A stretch of 64,000 nt of DNA from Sarcophilus harrisii. Taxonomy: Eukaryota > Chordata > Mammalia > Dasyuromorphia > Dasyuridae. Location: contig NC_045432.1 of NCBI RefSeq assembly GCF_902635505.1, forward strand, positions 75,399,823-75,463,822, written 5' to 3'. The translations under genes and the position numbers were made by a program. The notes beneath the pieces are model-generated. The model saw nothing but the letters and a program-made list of their open reading frames with translations, was not told the origin of the DNA and did not search any database. The first letter of the stretch is position 1. The number at the start of each line of letters is the position of its first letter. Of the stretch, positions 35,509-48,779 are shown piece by piece.

Positions 35509-38500
35509 CTGGAAAAGGAGACAGCACAGTCAGCTTAGTGGGGGCCTCTTACCGTGACTCCACCCACCCGGGGCGGGTTCTTGACATTTTCCCACCTGGA
35601 TTTCAAGAGCATTGATTTCCTTTGGAATCTTTTGCGTTTGAAAAATGAATCTACCAACCTTCTCCTGAGAAGGGACTTAGAGACTTTCCCAGAATGCCAA
35701 TGGGGTCCTCCCAACTGCTCCCTGACTGGGTTGGAGAGACTGTGTCTTCTCACCCCTTGTGGCCTTCTTGGCCTTAATCCCTGTGCTTTGGAGCTATCTG
35801 GGTCCTTGCACCTGGATCCCCAGTTACAAACTTCCTGCGGGCCACAGCATGGCAGGGATTAAGGGGTCTTCCCAGAGCCGTCAATGTCTGAGGCAGAATC
35901 TGGGGCGGCGCTCCACCCTCGGTCCCTCACGACCGTAAGTCTTGGGGAAGGGGAGAGGCCGGTCCTCTGACTCAAGGCTAGGGCTCCTTCTCCTCCCACA
36001 GCCCCAGTGGGCATTCAAAGCCCACTTGAGGACCAGACACCAGGACCATTCCTATCCTCACGGCCACATGGGAAGGTTTCGGGAGAAGCCCCTCGCCAGT
36101 CCCGCCACGCTCCCCCACAAGCTCACAGACCGCTTGGAGTTACTGTCATCTCTTCCTTAGCGTACATGTACTTGTGTTCTATGAACTGCCCCCACGATCC
36201 GGGGGTCTTTTCAGAACATGGGACCTCTCTCAGGATTGGGGCCGGGGTGTTGGATGAGCTTCCTGGTTCTGATTACGGAGGGGATCCTCGGGGATCCCTG
36301 GGAAGGAAACGACTTGCCCCCGGTCTCCCAGCTAGGATGAGGCCGGGTCAGGATTCGGGCCCAGAATCCTGATCCCAAGTCTAGTCCTGACACTCTCTCC
36401 TACTAATGTTCTTTCCCCATGTGGAGGGTTGGTTATGAGTAGGTCCCACTCTGGCATGACCCCCAGACTACGAAATGCACCCAGATAGGAAGCCCTGAGA
36501 GTGATCAGTGGTAGCTTTGGGGCCTGTAAACCGAGGGAACGGAGACCTGGAGCCCCCATGGTTCCCTTGAGCCCCCCGAGTTAGCAGTGGAGCCCTGTGA
36601 GGACCTCTCTGGAACTGCCCTAGCACAGCTTGAGGGAGCATCCCAAGTGGGGCTAGCACCCACACTAGCAGAATCGGGGATGCTTCCCAGGTTGCATTAC
36701 TTGGGTCGTGGGCCCATTTCAGAGTTCTAGAGCTGGTGCTAGCGCGTCAGCGCTCTGTACTCCGGGGAGACACCGCGAGGGGATTCCACCCCACACTTTG
36801 ATCTCCCATTGAGCCTCTGAGAATTTCCTCTGGGGGAACTGGTTATCTGCCAAATGGCCGTTGCCCCCAGTCCTGTGATCCGGCCCCGCTCTCCCTTTCT
36901 GGAATGGGTCCCCAGGCTGAATCATGGATGGGTTTGTAAGGCTGGAGAGTTATTTCAAGGAAAACAGTGGCCACCTGGGTCCGCTCTTGGCTGGTGGAGG
37001 GGCGGGAGGGCTGTATTTCGGTGTTAGTCTCCTGGGGCCTGACAACTTTTTGGCCCGTGAAGTCTAAAACTTTGACGGGACCTCAGAGACCGAGCCTGTC
37101 ACTCGACGGCCAAGGCGGAATGCCAACCTTGGTTTGAGCCTCTGACTCCCAAAGCAAGGAGGGAGGTGGAGAGGGGCAGTTTTTTGGAAATTGCCAATCA
37201 GGCTGTCTGTCCCGGAGAATTCCAGGGAGGCCCTGTGCCAGGTCCCCTTCTGGGCTGTTGTTTACTTCTCCTGAAAGCTCCCGAGATAAAGTCTGGCCCT
37301 GCACCCGAGCGTGTCTCATCTGTGGTCTGCATTTTTTGGCAGGGTCGCCAGAAAAGCCGGCGCGCTGGCGTTTGTCTCGGGAGTTTTCGGAGCCGTTGCT
37401 GATGCCTCCGTGAGCTAGGACGAGGGAGTGGAGAGGCTGTGGCAGCCTAACAGGGAGTCACAGACACGCCGTGAGTACCCCAGGGGCTGTTCTGCCACGC
37501 TGGCTGCAGTCTCCACCCCCACGCTGCCTCTGGAGGCTGGCTCACTCACTTTGGGAGAGACTCATCAAAGATGATGGTAAAATAGATATCAAACTTGTTC
37601 CCCGAAACCTGTGCTCCCTAGGAGCTTATTCTGCCCTCATGGTCTGCTTGTGAGGGACGCACGGGAGGGCACTGTCTCTTGGCTGTTGGGGGGGGGGTGG
37701 TTCAGAGTTGGGAGATAGCGTACTCCCCAGAAAAGTCATCAAACCAGATGGAAGGACCATTGAGTAGGTGAAGGCCAAGGTCATTTGGATGCCCCCCAAT
37801 TCTGTCTCCAGAGGCCACTTGGTGGAGGAGGCCCACTTTGGAATCCTGATGGCCGCCCCCCTCAGACGCTTGTTGTTTTCCCTGACACATCTGCCTATAA
37901 ACCCCAAGGTCACAGAGGCAGTAACTCCAGCAAGAGGGAGCTAAGGCAGCAACCTCCTCTTAGGGAAGGGCAATGACCCCTTAGTCATTGAGAGCTGGAG
38001 CCACAGTCCTCTGAAGTCCCCGCCCAGCCTACTGCCCAAGGCCAAAGGTGAGGAGGGTGCCCCGGGCCTGAGACATCTGAGAGCAGAATCTGCCTGATGC
38101 AGCTCTACGTCATTTCCCCCCAGAAAGCAGAGGGTTCCGGGCCCTTCTGAGATGGGCAGTGGGAGTGGACTAGCAGAGAGGGAAGGCTCCCCCGAGAAGC
38201 TCTCTGAGCTCCACATAGGCCTCCCACGACATGACTCCCCTCCGCAGGAACCCCCTTCTTGGCCAGCACAGTCTCGGTCTCCATCTATGCTCCCTTACCT
38301 CTGCTCTCGGGGGTCTCAATCACCAGTGTGTCTCGTTCCTTCTCATTATACTAATGGAGATGCCAAGAGAAATGCCCCAGGTGGCCCTGGGGAGAGCGCC
38401 CGGCGGGGAGGGATCCTGGTCGTTTGCCGCCCCGGCTCTCCGAGTCTGGGGCTCGGGCCAAAAGCTCAAGTCCTTGCGAGACCGGAGCTTGGACTCTCTT

Positions 38501-39520
38501 GTCCCGATCCTGGCCTTTCTCTAACCTAGCCTCAGAGTCGCATTAAATAGATGCCCGCATGGCCTTGCCTTTCCCCTTTGGACAAAGGGCCAAGAGTTTC
38601 TGCATAACTGCTATACTTTTAATGAAAAGGGGATTAAAGGCTTTCAAAGAGTTACCTGGACCCTAGTTCTCCTTGGGAGGGAGGAACGCACCACCCAGGA
38701 GCCTCAGCTCAGGGGGCCAGGCACATGCACCTCTGGATAGGCTGGCTGGCTCGTGTGTCACTGAACAGCACTATCCTTGCCACCCCCCCCCATGCCCAGA
38801 CATCACATAATCTGCCCAAAGCGGGGGATGGGTCTCAGGATTGGGCTCCCCAGCCTGGATGCTGGGCATCTTCCTGCCCTTTCCTGCTATAGGGCTTTGC
38901 TCCTGTTCAGAGCCGTTCTGGGCCTCCTGGCAAAGCCCCAATACCAAATGTAAGACCAGGGAGAGATGCTTCTAACCCACGGGGAGCCCTCCAGGGTTAA
39001 AGAGAATGACCACTTTGACCCTCTGAGCTAGTCTTGTCTGTGATACAAGTTAAATTACAGAGGGGGCGGGAAGTACCCAGAGAAGGAAATTTGCCCCTTT
39101 GGTATGATGAGCTGGTTGGGGAGACGTTCTGAATGACTGGGGGAGCTTGGCCGGAGTGCCCCCAATCACCTGGGATAGGCCATCTTAGGACCACATTCCC
39201 TTTAGACACACTCAGAGCTTCTCTCAGCCGGCGTGCTGAGCATTCACGCCTTGCACAGAGTTGAGCCAGTGGGCTCGGAAGCCAGTTTGGACACGAACAC
39301 CCCTCCTTTGGATATATCTTAGACGGTAATCTTCGAGTTCTTGCTGTTACTGGGTTTTTTCCCTGTCGCTCCAATCCGGAGCCCCAGATTGTATGGGGGG
39401 TGGAATTGGATCAGACCCAAGGCCTCCACATGCTAAGGACTGGGGGCAAGGAGCTCATTCCCCGTGTATGGCCGTGTCCCCAAAAGTGCTGAGGCAGCTC
39501 TGTTTTGCGGGCCACGAGGG
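35509..39520. other. GC-rich upstream flank of the receptor gene
   Basis: It should contain the first non-coding exon or promoter of the receptor, or its 5' intron, but I cannot place them. A degraded MIR-like piece lies on the minus strand at about 36300-36390 (GACTTGCCCCCGGTCTCCCA). No other gene is seen. Confidence 0.4.
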
Positions 39521-39529
39521 CCTGTTGGA

Positions 39530-39780
39530 GATCTGTTCTGACATGTTGGGCTACAAATCATTTGTGAATAAGTCTATTCATGATTATATGAGCTTTGTGC
39601 AAAAACTCGTTACTTTCTAATTGCAGGCACAGTGGAACGTCTGGCCAGGATTTGCATGAGACTTTCAGGGCACAATGACATTGTTTTTGCTTGATGGATT
39701 AATACCCCCTCCCCCTGTCAGGTATTTTTAGGGGCGACCTCGTTTAATTAATTGTGTGTGTGGCAGTCTCCAAGTCCTTC
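39530..39780. promoter_or_regulatory. Candidate conserved non-coding element
   Basis: An AT-rich island in GC-rich DNA containing TTCATGATTATATGAG, TTTCTAATTGCAGG, CATTGTTTTTGC, and GTTTAATTAATTGTGTG. These are homeodomain- and SOX-like site types. There is no open frame or repeat signature. Regulatory function is inferred from composition only. Confidence 0.3.
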
Positions 39781-39799
39781 CTCCAGTCACCCCCTGTGA

Positions 39800-42700
39800 G
39801 ATGAGAAGCCCTTTTCATGACCCGTAGTCTAGTTCTAAGTCGGGATTTTCCACAGGGCGGTTCTAGAGTGACAAACGCTGCAGGGACAGATGAGGTTTTA
39901 AGCGTACGCTTGTTCTTACACACACAGTCTTTTTGGCTGTTTATCCCTCTTCCCTTCTGGAAAGGGAGAGAGAACCAAGAGGAGGCTCAAGCCCTCAGAG
40001 CAAACACCTTTGAAGTGGCCCCACACTACTTTCCCTCCCCCCCGGGGCAGCGATGGGCCACACCAAATGTGTCGGGGTCTCCCACTGGTTTTGTGCAAGG
40101 TCCGTGGGAGCCCTGGAGAGGAGCTGAGTGAGGTCTTGGGGAAGGTCATATGTCCTCTGCTTCCCATATTCCAGCAGGGGGGTGGGAAAAAAGTAAGAGT
40201 CGGCACCAGTCTTTCTTGGGGGCCATCCTCAACCTCCCGTTGGACGTAAAAAGGAGGGGGAGGGTGTTACACCAAATTTGGCTCCTGTGTCCTGGGCTCT
40301 GCTCCCCCACCTTAATTTCCTGAAAGACAGCTAGCTAAATGAGACCAGACTGTCTTATCTTTTCTCTTGCCTCCCCTCCAAATGGCTAGCTAATTTCCAC
40401 TCCTAGACAAGAGAGAGCACCAGTGGAAGGAAACCTCCAACCTCCACAAAGAGTTGATTTCCCAGGATTTAAAAAATCAGGGTAAAGGTGAAGTGGCTGA
40501 GGTTTTTGCAGTGACTACCATCGATCAACTTCTCTCTAGCAGGGTTCATTTTGCTCTGAAGGTGGGGGGGGGGGGATGGTGACCACTGCAGAATCTTTTC
40601 CACACTGGGAGCCCCAGACCATCTCTTTTAGGTTCTTACCTGGAGAGTGCCCTGAGTCTGGGTATGAGCAAACTCATGGTTGCGCGGTGCTTCCACTCGG
40701 GCGCCTAGGGAACATTATCAGTTGGCCGTTGAGTTGGGAGTCCTGGGCTTCCTTGGGGAGGAATCAGAAACTGCCGTGAGAAATTAGGCACTTCTCCCGT
40801 CATCGGAGCCCATCAAATAAAACCCACCCTTTTCTAAGTCTGTCGAGGGGAGCCCAAACGCAGCCGGGGACCTGCTCTTGGCTGATGTCATTAATGGTAC
40901 CCCTTGAACTCTGCCCTTCTTGGCTGGGGGATCTCTCTGAAAAGGGTACCAATGGCTGAGGCATTCACTCGGGGCTCCTCACAAACATAACATGGGTGTG
41001 GGCAGCTCCTGGCTCTCTGACCTTGTGATCTAGGGGCAGAAATACTGAGAGAGAAGGATCTGTTTAGGATGAGTGCTGCCCCCCCCTTTTCTAGGCACAT
41101 GTGAAAAGCCGCCAAACTGAGGGCCTCCCCATGGCCCCATGGATTTATTGTTCTATGAGGTGCAGGGTAGGACTTGGACAAGGAACTCACTGCTAGTGGA
41201 GCTGAGGAGAGGAAGTGAGGGAAAGACCCTTCCAGGCTTCGGGCAAGCAGCTTACCTCAGAGGAAGTTGCACTGGAGCAGGTGCGGCCCGTGTCTGAAGC
41301 TGGAAGACAAGCGGGAGATGAGTTAGGAGGCAGTTGGGGAGGGGTCAGCAGACCTCCAAGGAGGCCTCCCAAAGGGACTGGGTGCCATTTGAGACAACTC
41401 TGGCAGCAAGCAAAGCCGGGGAGACCACGGCAGCCCTAAGTGCCTTTGGCTAGCTACCACGCCAAATGCTCAGACTCGGCTCGCCAATGGGCTGCCCATG
41501 TAGGCCAGATGGTGGGGTGCTATTATTGAGCAAACCAACCTTCTCCTCTTTTCTAGTCCCATAGTCTGTTCTCTAAAGAAATACCAGTAGAAGGGTCAAG
41601 TGAGCCAGGAAGCATCAGTCTCTGCTCTCCCGGGTTCAAAATGTGGGGTGAGATCAGATCAAGCCTACATTTTCTTTGGCCCAGACTGGCAGCAGGAGCG
41701 CTGCTGGGTCGCCGGGCAGTCAGCTGACACCGTGGCTGTAAATTTGCCAAGAGTCTGGTCACTGAGAGCCCCCTTTCCTACCTGGAGAGGCCTAACCAAC
41801 AGGCGCATTTGAATGAGGGGAGAACGGGGATCCAAGCTGCAAGGAGGCCCAGCCAGCCTCCCCTATGCTTCTGGGATCCACAAAGGGGTAGGTCTAGAAG
41901 CTATGAGCCCTCCCCACACCCGTAGCTTAGGTCTGGAGGGCTTATACTTACCCAGGCTGCCTTGTGAAGAGGAAAAATTCTACTCAGGGTTGGTTGAGGT
42001 GGCTAGTCATGGTCAAGTGACGGGGAGGTTATTTTACTGTCGCTGTGTCGTTTAAAGCATAGAGGTTGGTCATAAAACTCTGGAGCCCTCAAAGGGTCCG
42101 GAACCAAATGGAAAAGGCCAGATCTGGTGCGTCCATCCCTCACTTAGACATACGTCATGCCCGTGCATGTGTATATGATATATTGTGAACTAGAACCCTC
42201 TGAAGACGGGGAACTCGTTAGAACCGGGTTCTTTGTTTTCTGTGACTAAGATCAAGCTGCCTGTTCTCTAATTGACCCATAAGGACCCTGGAGCTTGATC
42301 TGTGCCTGTCCTTCAGGTGCTTCTTATCCCACAGAGGAAAGCAACAGGTTCTGAGGACAGAGCTCAGGGGCCTTGGCCACATAGCTCCCTGTTCAGGATC
42401 CCAAATTGAATGATCCCATTGCAGTTCTCCTTGGGAAATTTGATGGGACCCTCCCTCTCACCTGGGGTTCTCACCTCCTTGCCCAAACGTTAACGAGTCC
42501 ACTGGACCAGGCTCTACTGGCAAAGCCCCGTGTCATCGTTCCATGGCTTAGTGACTTAGTGCCAGCTGTTTACACAGAGGCCTTTTATCCTTGGGGGCTT
42601 GGATGCCCACAGATCTTGGGCCCCCAGAAAGTCTTACCCATAGGCTATTGGGCAAAGGAGGCATATTCTTGAGTTGAAACAAGACTACTTTTCTTGTGGT

Positions 42701-45700
42701 CGGGGGCTTTTTTCCCCTCACGGTTTCACATTTCAGAGCTGCCCGTCGTCCCAGAGGACGATGTGTCGCCAAGAGGTTAGAGAGAAGCTATCCCCCAGGA
42801 GAAAGTGCGAACCGTTGCGAAGTCGCATGTTTATCAAAGACATTTCCAGGTGACTCAGACATTGGCAGTAGCACACGTTAAGTCAAATAGGGTACCATAC
42901 ATACCGGGAATCGTAGCGGCTGCCGGGGAGGTGCGTGAAGGGAAGCTTCGTCTCGAAAGGGCAGCACTCGGGGCTTTTTGGCAAAAAGAACCATCTGTAA
43001 AGAGCTGCTGTGAGCAACCTTTCCCCCGGGAATGTCCTTAGAGCTGAATCTCTCGCTTTCCTAGCTCTGAGCAGATATCCTTACAGCCAGTGCAGGTTCA
43101 CTGACAGTAAAGACATGTGTGATATTCTGTGAGTGAGAGCTGAAGGGAGGGGAGGCACTAGTACAAGGACTTTGGCAGAAGTCAGAGGTGGCCAATCTCA
43201 GACTTTGAGGGAAGTCTGCGCCGGTAAGGGCTGCAGGATAGATTTCTTGCAGTACCTGCTTAGATACAAATGAATATCTTAGACTTCCTACCAGACGGGC
43301 TTAAACAGCGGTTTGTTTTGTCTTCTATCCATCCCGTAGCTGGAGCACACTGTGTCTCAGGGTTTGTTTGCCTACTTAGTAGAACAGCAGGAAAAAAGGC
43401 AAGACAATGAAGGCAAGGCAAAGCAGAAGACAGACAGGAACCATATGAAAACGACAAGAAAGCAAAATCAGAGCAGCACGATCCACAGAAGACAGCTCAT
43501 TTTAGCAACACGGTGACTGAAAGGAGCTTTGCTCGAGCAGTGTGGCAACTGGCAGAGGCCGTTCCTTCTAATGAGTAAATTGAGTCACAGGTTGCTGCCC
43601 CTCCTCCCCCCCCCCTCCCATTCCTGTGCCAAAATAAATTAGCAAAGCATGATGGGGGAGTCCAGCTTGGAAACTGATAGACTTAGCTCTGTGACCTGCA
43701 AAGGGGGGGGCGTGGCTGTGAGGTAGCCAACTTAACTGCCTAGACTAGGGGAACCCATTCCTGTTTCTCTCCACGGCCCTGTGGATTCTGGAGGGACCAG
43801 GACTTGAATGGCCCTGGGCACAGAGTGGGGGCTCCTGGCAGAGTCTGAAGGGTCAGTGGGAAACTCCGAGTTGCCTCACCCCTATCTCATTAGTGCCTGG
43901 CCCTGTGGCATCCCCAGAGTGAATGTGGAGACCTCGGGCTCCGTCCTGCTGAGACAGAGGTCAAGAGGTCTTGGTGGGGGGATGGAGAGGAAAGGAGGGG
44001 GGGGGAGCCCTGCCTTAACTTTTAGCCGGACCTCAGCTGATTGCAGGGGTGAGGAGAGGTTGAGGGACTCCAAGGCAACTATTTCTCTCTTATGGGGGCG
44101 GGAAAGCCCCCCCAAAGCCTCATGGACCCCCTTCTCTCCAAGCCTCTGCTCATCCTCTGTAAGTCAGAGAGCCGGACCACAGGGTGGCCACAGTGCTTTT
44201 CAGCACTACCCACTTAGGCTAATTTCTTTCTCTTGGATTTGCCCCCCTTCCCTCGGTGATACCAATTGTGGCCCTAAGACACTGTCTCCCCCAGGTTTGT
44301 GACGGGTGGTGGAGAAGCTGCCAGATGTGAGCAAAAGCTTCTAGCTCCACATTGCCCTTCTAGGAGCCTTAGCTGTGGGAGTGGGGGGAAAACAGGAATG
44401 GGTGCAAGACAGCCAGGCTACTGCATTTCCACTCAAACAGGCGAGGTGAGGAAACGAGGGGGCTTCACGACAAGACGTGGACGGCCGAGGTCCCCAGTTA
44501 CGTCTGCGGCCACGGGGGCTCCCACATCCCGGTGTGTGAGGAGGGGTGGCCGAAAAGGATGCCCCACAAGCCTCTGGCTGTGGGGAGAGCCTCCAGGGCC
44601 CGGGCTTGTGGCCACCGCCTCTGAATGGCCCAGGGATGAGCTCCTTGAGGAGGCTGGGGAGGGGTTCTCAGTGGGGATCCCTGAAGCTGTTTGCTTTTGG
44701 CATTTCACTTTGTTTGGGAGAGAGCCACAGGGCCGTGGCCGGGACGCCCACCTCCTGGTGAACTTTGGCCCAGCCAGGTGTTCCGTGGGCCACGAGGACC
44801 TCCTGAAGTGAGGGCTGAGGAGCATCAGTGGCTGCCCTCACACTCTAGCATTAGCTTTTGGAGGCCGGGCTCACATGCACCAGGGCCTCGGGAACATGAG
44901 AAAAGGATCGCCATCCGTGCAGGCCGAGACCAGTGGGGCAAGGTGGGCCCCCGGGACTTTAGGTCCTGAGGCGGGAGCGTTCAGAGCGGCGGGGGTTGGG
45001 GGTCTTGTTCAACCCCACCAAGGCCCCCAGCTTGGATTTGCCGGCTGAGCTGCTCCTGTAGAAATCCAAAGTTGGGACCAGGAGGAGCTGGACCAGTCAC
45101 CAGAGTCACTTTGTTTTGGTAGAGGAGGAAAGGAGGGAGGGAGGGAACCCACCTTGAGCCAGGCAGGCATTAAAGCCGACTCCGGCTCGGAGGAATGCCA
45201 AAAGCAAACTCAGCTGGTGCCCCCAGCAAAGGCTGTTTTCTTGTCAACTCTTAGACAAAAACCAGGTGACAACCCCATGGGGAGGAGTCAAGGCTGCAGC
45301 ACATCCCTCCATATGCCCCAGTCAGTCTGTGAGGCCCACCTGCAGCATGGCAGCTCAGTGTGTGTGTGTGGGGGGGGGGGGTTCAAAGGGTGGGAGCCAC
45401 CCAGGCCAAACAGACTGGCAAAGCAGTTCATGAGCAGCAAAATGAGAACGGTGGAGGCCGGCTCATTCCCAGAGTGGGCATGGTGGCAAGGCCCCAGCTG
45501 GCCTCGCTGGGAGAAGGCCAAGAGCGCCTGTTCTCTTTTTTGGGGGAACAGCAGAGTAGGAAAGCCAAAGAATCTCCAGCCCCTTGACAAGATGGGGAGA
45601 AATCGAGTCCTGCCTCAAAAGGAGGACGGTCCGAGATCTTGTACAGAGGAATCTTGGTTTCTCTTTTGTGGGGGGGGGTAGGATGAGGGTCCTCAAGGCC

Positions 45701-46020
45701 CCTGAGGGGAGCCCCCACTGAGAATGACGGCCCCAGTAGCCATGAGGAGGAAGGATGGAGAGCCTGGAAATGAGGATGCACAGGAGGGGAGGGAGGGACA
45801 CGGGGTTAGAGAGCCTTTGACACGGTGTCCATGTGGCTCCTGCCGGGGACAAAGGTGATGACTGACCACCTGTGCCTTCCAAATGGAGACTCTTTGGCAG
45901 CTTAATAAATGGGAAATCCCGGTGACCTGGGAACCACGCTAAAAGGCTGACTGCTGGTCGCGCTGGAGGCCGCAGAAGGAGCAGGACTGAGGGGAAGACA
46001 GTCCAACCGGTTCTGCGAGT
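39800..46020. other. GC-rich unique sequence without recognised gene
   Basis: Many overlapping frames of 70-175 codons occur on both strands because stops are rare at this base composition; none shows a domain, membrane pattern or conserved motif I recognise. Runs of G or C (for example about 40563, 43606, 45368) are frequent. Confidence 0.4.
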
Positions 46021-46029
46021 CAAGCACCG

Positions 46030-46850
46030 ACATCCACTATGGGCCATATGGGAGGGAAGGAAAGGACACGGAGGGAAACATGAGAGAGAGGAGATGAAGG
46101 GGGGACACAGGGAAAGAAGTGCTAGAGTTAGGAGATAGAACGGGGACAAAAAGGGAGAAAGATTAAGGGGACACAGATGGGAAGGAGACAGGGAAAGATG
46201 AGATAGTTAGGAGAGAAGCGGGAGACAGGGATAGAGGGGAGAGAGAAGAGGGGACACAGATGGAAAGAAGGAATAGAATTAGAGAGGAGAGAAAGAAGGA
46301 GGGACAGATGAGTTAGAAGGGAGAAAGATATAGAGGGGAGATAGAACGGGGGACAAAAAGGAGGGAAAAGTGATAGGAGAGAGGGGATAGAGAGGGAGAA
46401 AGGAGATAGAGTAGAGAAAGTAGAGGGGACACAGAGAGGGAAAGAAAGAATAGAATTAGGAGAGAGTAGATAGATGAGAGGGACAGATGGGATAGAGGGG
46501 AGATAGAATGCGGGATGAAGAGGGGACACAGAGGGAAAGAGGAGAGAGAGTAGAGAGATGACAGGGATAGAGGGGAGACAGAATGGGAGAGAAAGAAGGG
46601 AAAGAAGGAATAGAATTAGAGAGGAGAGTAGAGAGACGAGAGGGACAGATAAGTTAGAGAGGGGACAGAGATAGAAGGAAAGAAATGGATGGGGGGGGAG
46701 AGAAAGATAGAAATAGAGACATGGAGGGAGAAAAGAGGAGATAGAGAAGGGAAAGATGAGTTAAAAGGGATGATAGAGGGGAGAGACAGATAGATGAGAG
46801 ATGAAGTGGAAAGAGGTGTTAGAGGGTGAGAGAGAAGACAGACTGAGAGC
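46030..46850. repeat. GA-rich purine-strand tract, about 800 bases
   Basis: The plus strand is almost entirely purine. It is built of irregular repeats of units such as GAGAGGGACAGAT, TAGAATTAGAGAGGAGAG and AGATAGAGGGGAGA, some recurring at about 100-200-base spacing. The minus-strand frame at 46529-46128, rich in S, L, P and F, is its low-complexity shadow and not a gene. Such tracts can form H-DNA triplexes. Confidence 0.93.
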
Positions 46851-46859
46851 TCTTAAAGG

Positions 46860-48450
46860 TCTCATTTTTACTACCAGGGATGCTGCCAGAGAGTTTGGAG
46901 ACTTAAGAGCTCTGGGCTCCCGGCCTCTGGGCCTGCTCTAAAGAGAGCTTTGGGACTTCAGATCCTTCAGCAGCTCCAGGATCCTTTATCTTACTTCCCA
47001 AGAAAGTTGTCGTGAGATCCCACAGAAGGAAGCCCTGACGACTCTGAGTCTCTGTGCCGTCCTCTGCCACTGAATTCTCCCCCAGATCTGACTCTAAGGT
47101 GTCTCTAGGAATGTCTACACTTGACCTCCTATCCCCTACACCCACTTAATTCACTTCAGTTTTAGGAGCAGACTTGACAAGGGTCTCTGAAAGGGGCCAA
47201 GGACCCAGAACGAGCACCTCAAAACAGCACTGCCTAATTCATGGCTCTGGGGACTAGTCTATGTAAGACTATGAACCATGCGACAAGTCACAGGTACATC
47301 CAGCCTTCTCTGTCAGCACAGCTCTGAAAGAACCTGGAGACTCCTTTGTGCCGAGCTTTTTCCTGGGAGCAGCTCATGTGCTTCCCCAGGCTGGTGGACT
47401 CCTGGGTCTCAAGGGATGGGGGAGAGAATTCTTGCCACTAATGAACACTGGAAAGTTTGTTCAATCCCATCTTAAGCTCTAATTAAATGGCAGAGCAGGG
47501 CATTGAGCTCTGCGTAGCTCATTATTAGGTTCTACATTTATATCGGCCTTCAGATTTGCAACATATTGGGTGATGCTCTCCCGCTGAGTGAGTGGAGATG
47601 AGGTAAAAATGGAAGCCGGTCCTTGCCTCCCTGAAAGGGGATGTACTTTAGAACCGCCCCCCCCCCCCACCTCATCGTAAATCCTCAGCTTGCTGAAAGA
47701 GCCAAAGGCCATTTAGCCAAGTCCTTACAATATGAGGCAGTGGTGTGATAAAAAAAGAAACTCTTGAGGGGGGGATTTCTCCCCTTAGCTCCAAATATCC
47801 TAACCACGAGTTGGGAGGAAACTGAGAGATCAGGCTGACCTCTAGTCACCGCAGTCCCCCAGATGTTCCTAGAGATGCCCGCTACGTACCAGGCCCTGCT
47901 CACGGTGGTCATGAGATTGGAAGCTTAGAGTCAGTAAGTCAGGTCTGGGGGAGAATTCAGTGGCAGAGGACTTTGAACAAACCATCACCACCTCATAGTA
48001 AGCATAGGGAATAGGAGGTCAAGTATCGTGTGGGCTGGCATGCCATTTCTTGAAATGAAAAGGAAAAGAGTTGTGGGAGGGAGGAACTGGCGCCAGGTTC
48101 CCACTTGCTCCTGATTACTTAGACAGCTTAAGTCAGCCCTACTTCATCTGTCCCAGCCAGTCAAAATAAAGCCCTTGGCTGGTAACAGCACTGATGTGCA
48201 CCGACCGATGAGTCTGGGGAGGAGAATTTGGAAAACTGAGCAAAACTCATTCTCAGAGGTCCGCTCCCTGCCCAGCTAAGCGTGCTGGATGACGATGTGG
48301 GACCTTTAGTGCTCTCGCTGCATCCACAGTTGGGCAGAACCAGAGCGCAAGAGAGAAGGCAACGGACTTACCAGCAGGCGTGGAGCGGCAGGTAGAGCCT
48401 TCTTTGTCCAGACCTAGATGAAGAGGTCTGGGGAGAAAACAAAGATACAC
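46860..48450. other. Unique sequence without recognised gene
   Basis: No open frame with a recognisable domain. A run of about 14 C lies near 47657-47670. Confidence 0.4.
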
Positions 48451-48454
48451 ATTT

Positions 48455-48540
48455 CTGTATTATACGTGTGTGTATGTGTATATATACATATATACATATG
48501 TATATATACAAACACATACATACATATACATATTTCAATA
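48455..48540. repeat. TG/TA/CA microsatellite
   Basis: Alternating purine-pyrimidine steps: TGTGTGTATGTG, TATATACATATATACATATG, then ACACATACATACATATACAT. Partly self-complementary, like the larger one at 25.2 kb. Confidence 0.85.
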
Positions 48541-48639
48541 TTCAAAGATACAGATTTCAATTATAAGAGGCTCAATCATTACATTAAACACAAGTATAAT
48601 CTGTAGCTACATTGTCTGACTCATTTCCTGCAGCACTCC

Positions 48640-48770
48640 ATACTACTTGTTTTTGGAGGGGGAAGCAATTGGGGTTTAAATGACGTGTCCAGTGTCACAA
48701 AGCTATTAAGAGTCTGAGGCCATATTAGAACTTGGAGCCTCCTGGCTCCAGGGACACTAAGGGACACAGA
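48640..48770 (-). mobile_element. tRNA-derived SINE or MIR fragment, minus strand
   Basis: GGGGGAAGCAATTGGGGTTT, then GTGTCCAGTGTCACAAAGCT and GTCTGAGGCCATATTAGAAC follow the same order as the SINE at 17165-17260 (GAGGCAATTGGGGTTAAGCA, ATCACACAGCTAGG, TCTGAGGCTAGATTTGAAC). It is diverged and lacks the tail. Confidence 0.7.
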
Positions 48771-48779
48771 GACTGTCCA

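Noticed and set aside
43808-45681. Several plus-strand frames of 164-175 codons
   Set aside because: They overlap frames of similar length on both strands, lack domains and reflect scarce stops in GC-rich sequence.
46128-46529. 133-codon S/L/P/F-rich minus-strand frame resembling a membrane protein
   Set aside because: It is only the pyrimidine strand of the GA repeat; the apparent hydrophobic pattern follows from CT-rich codons.
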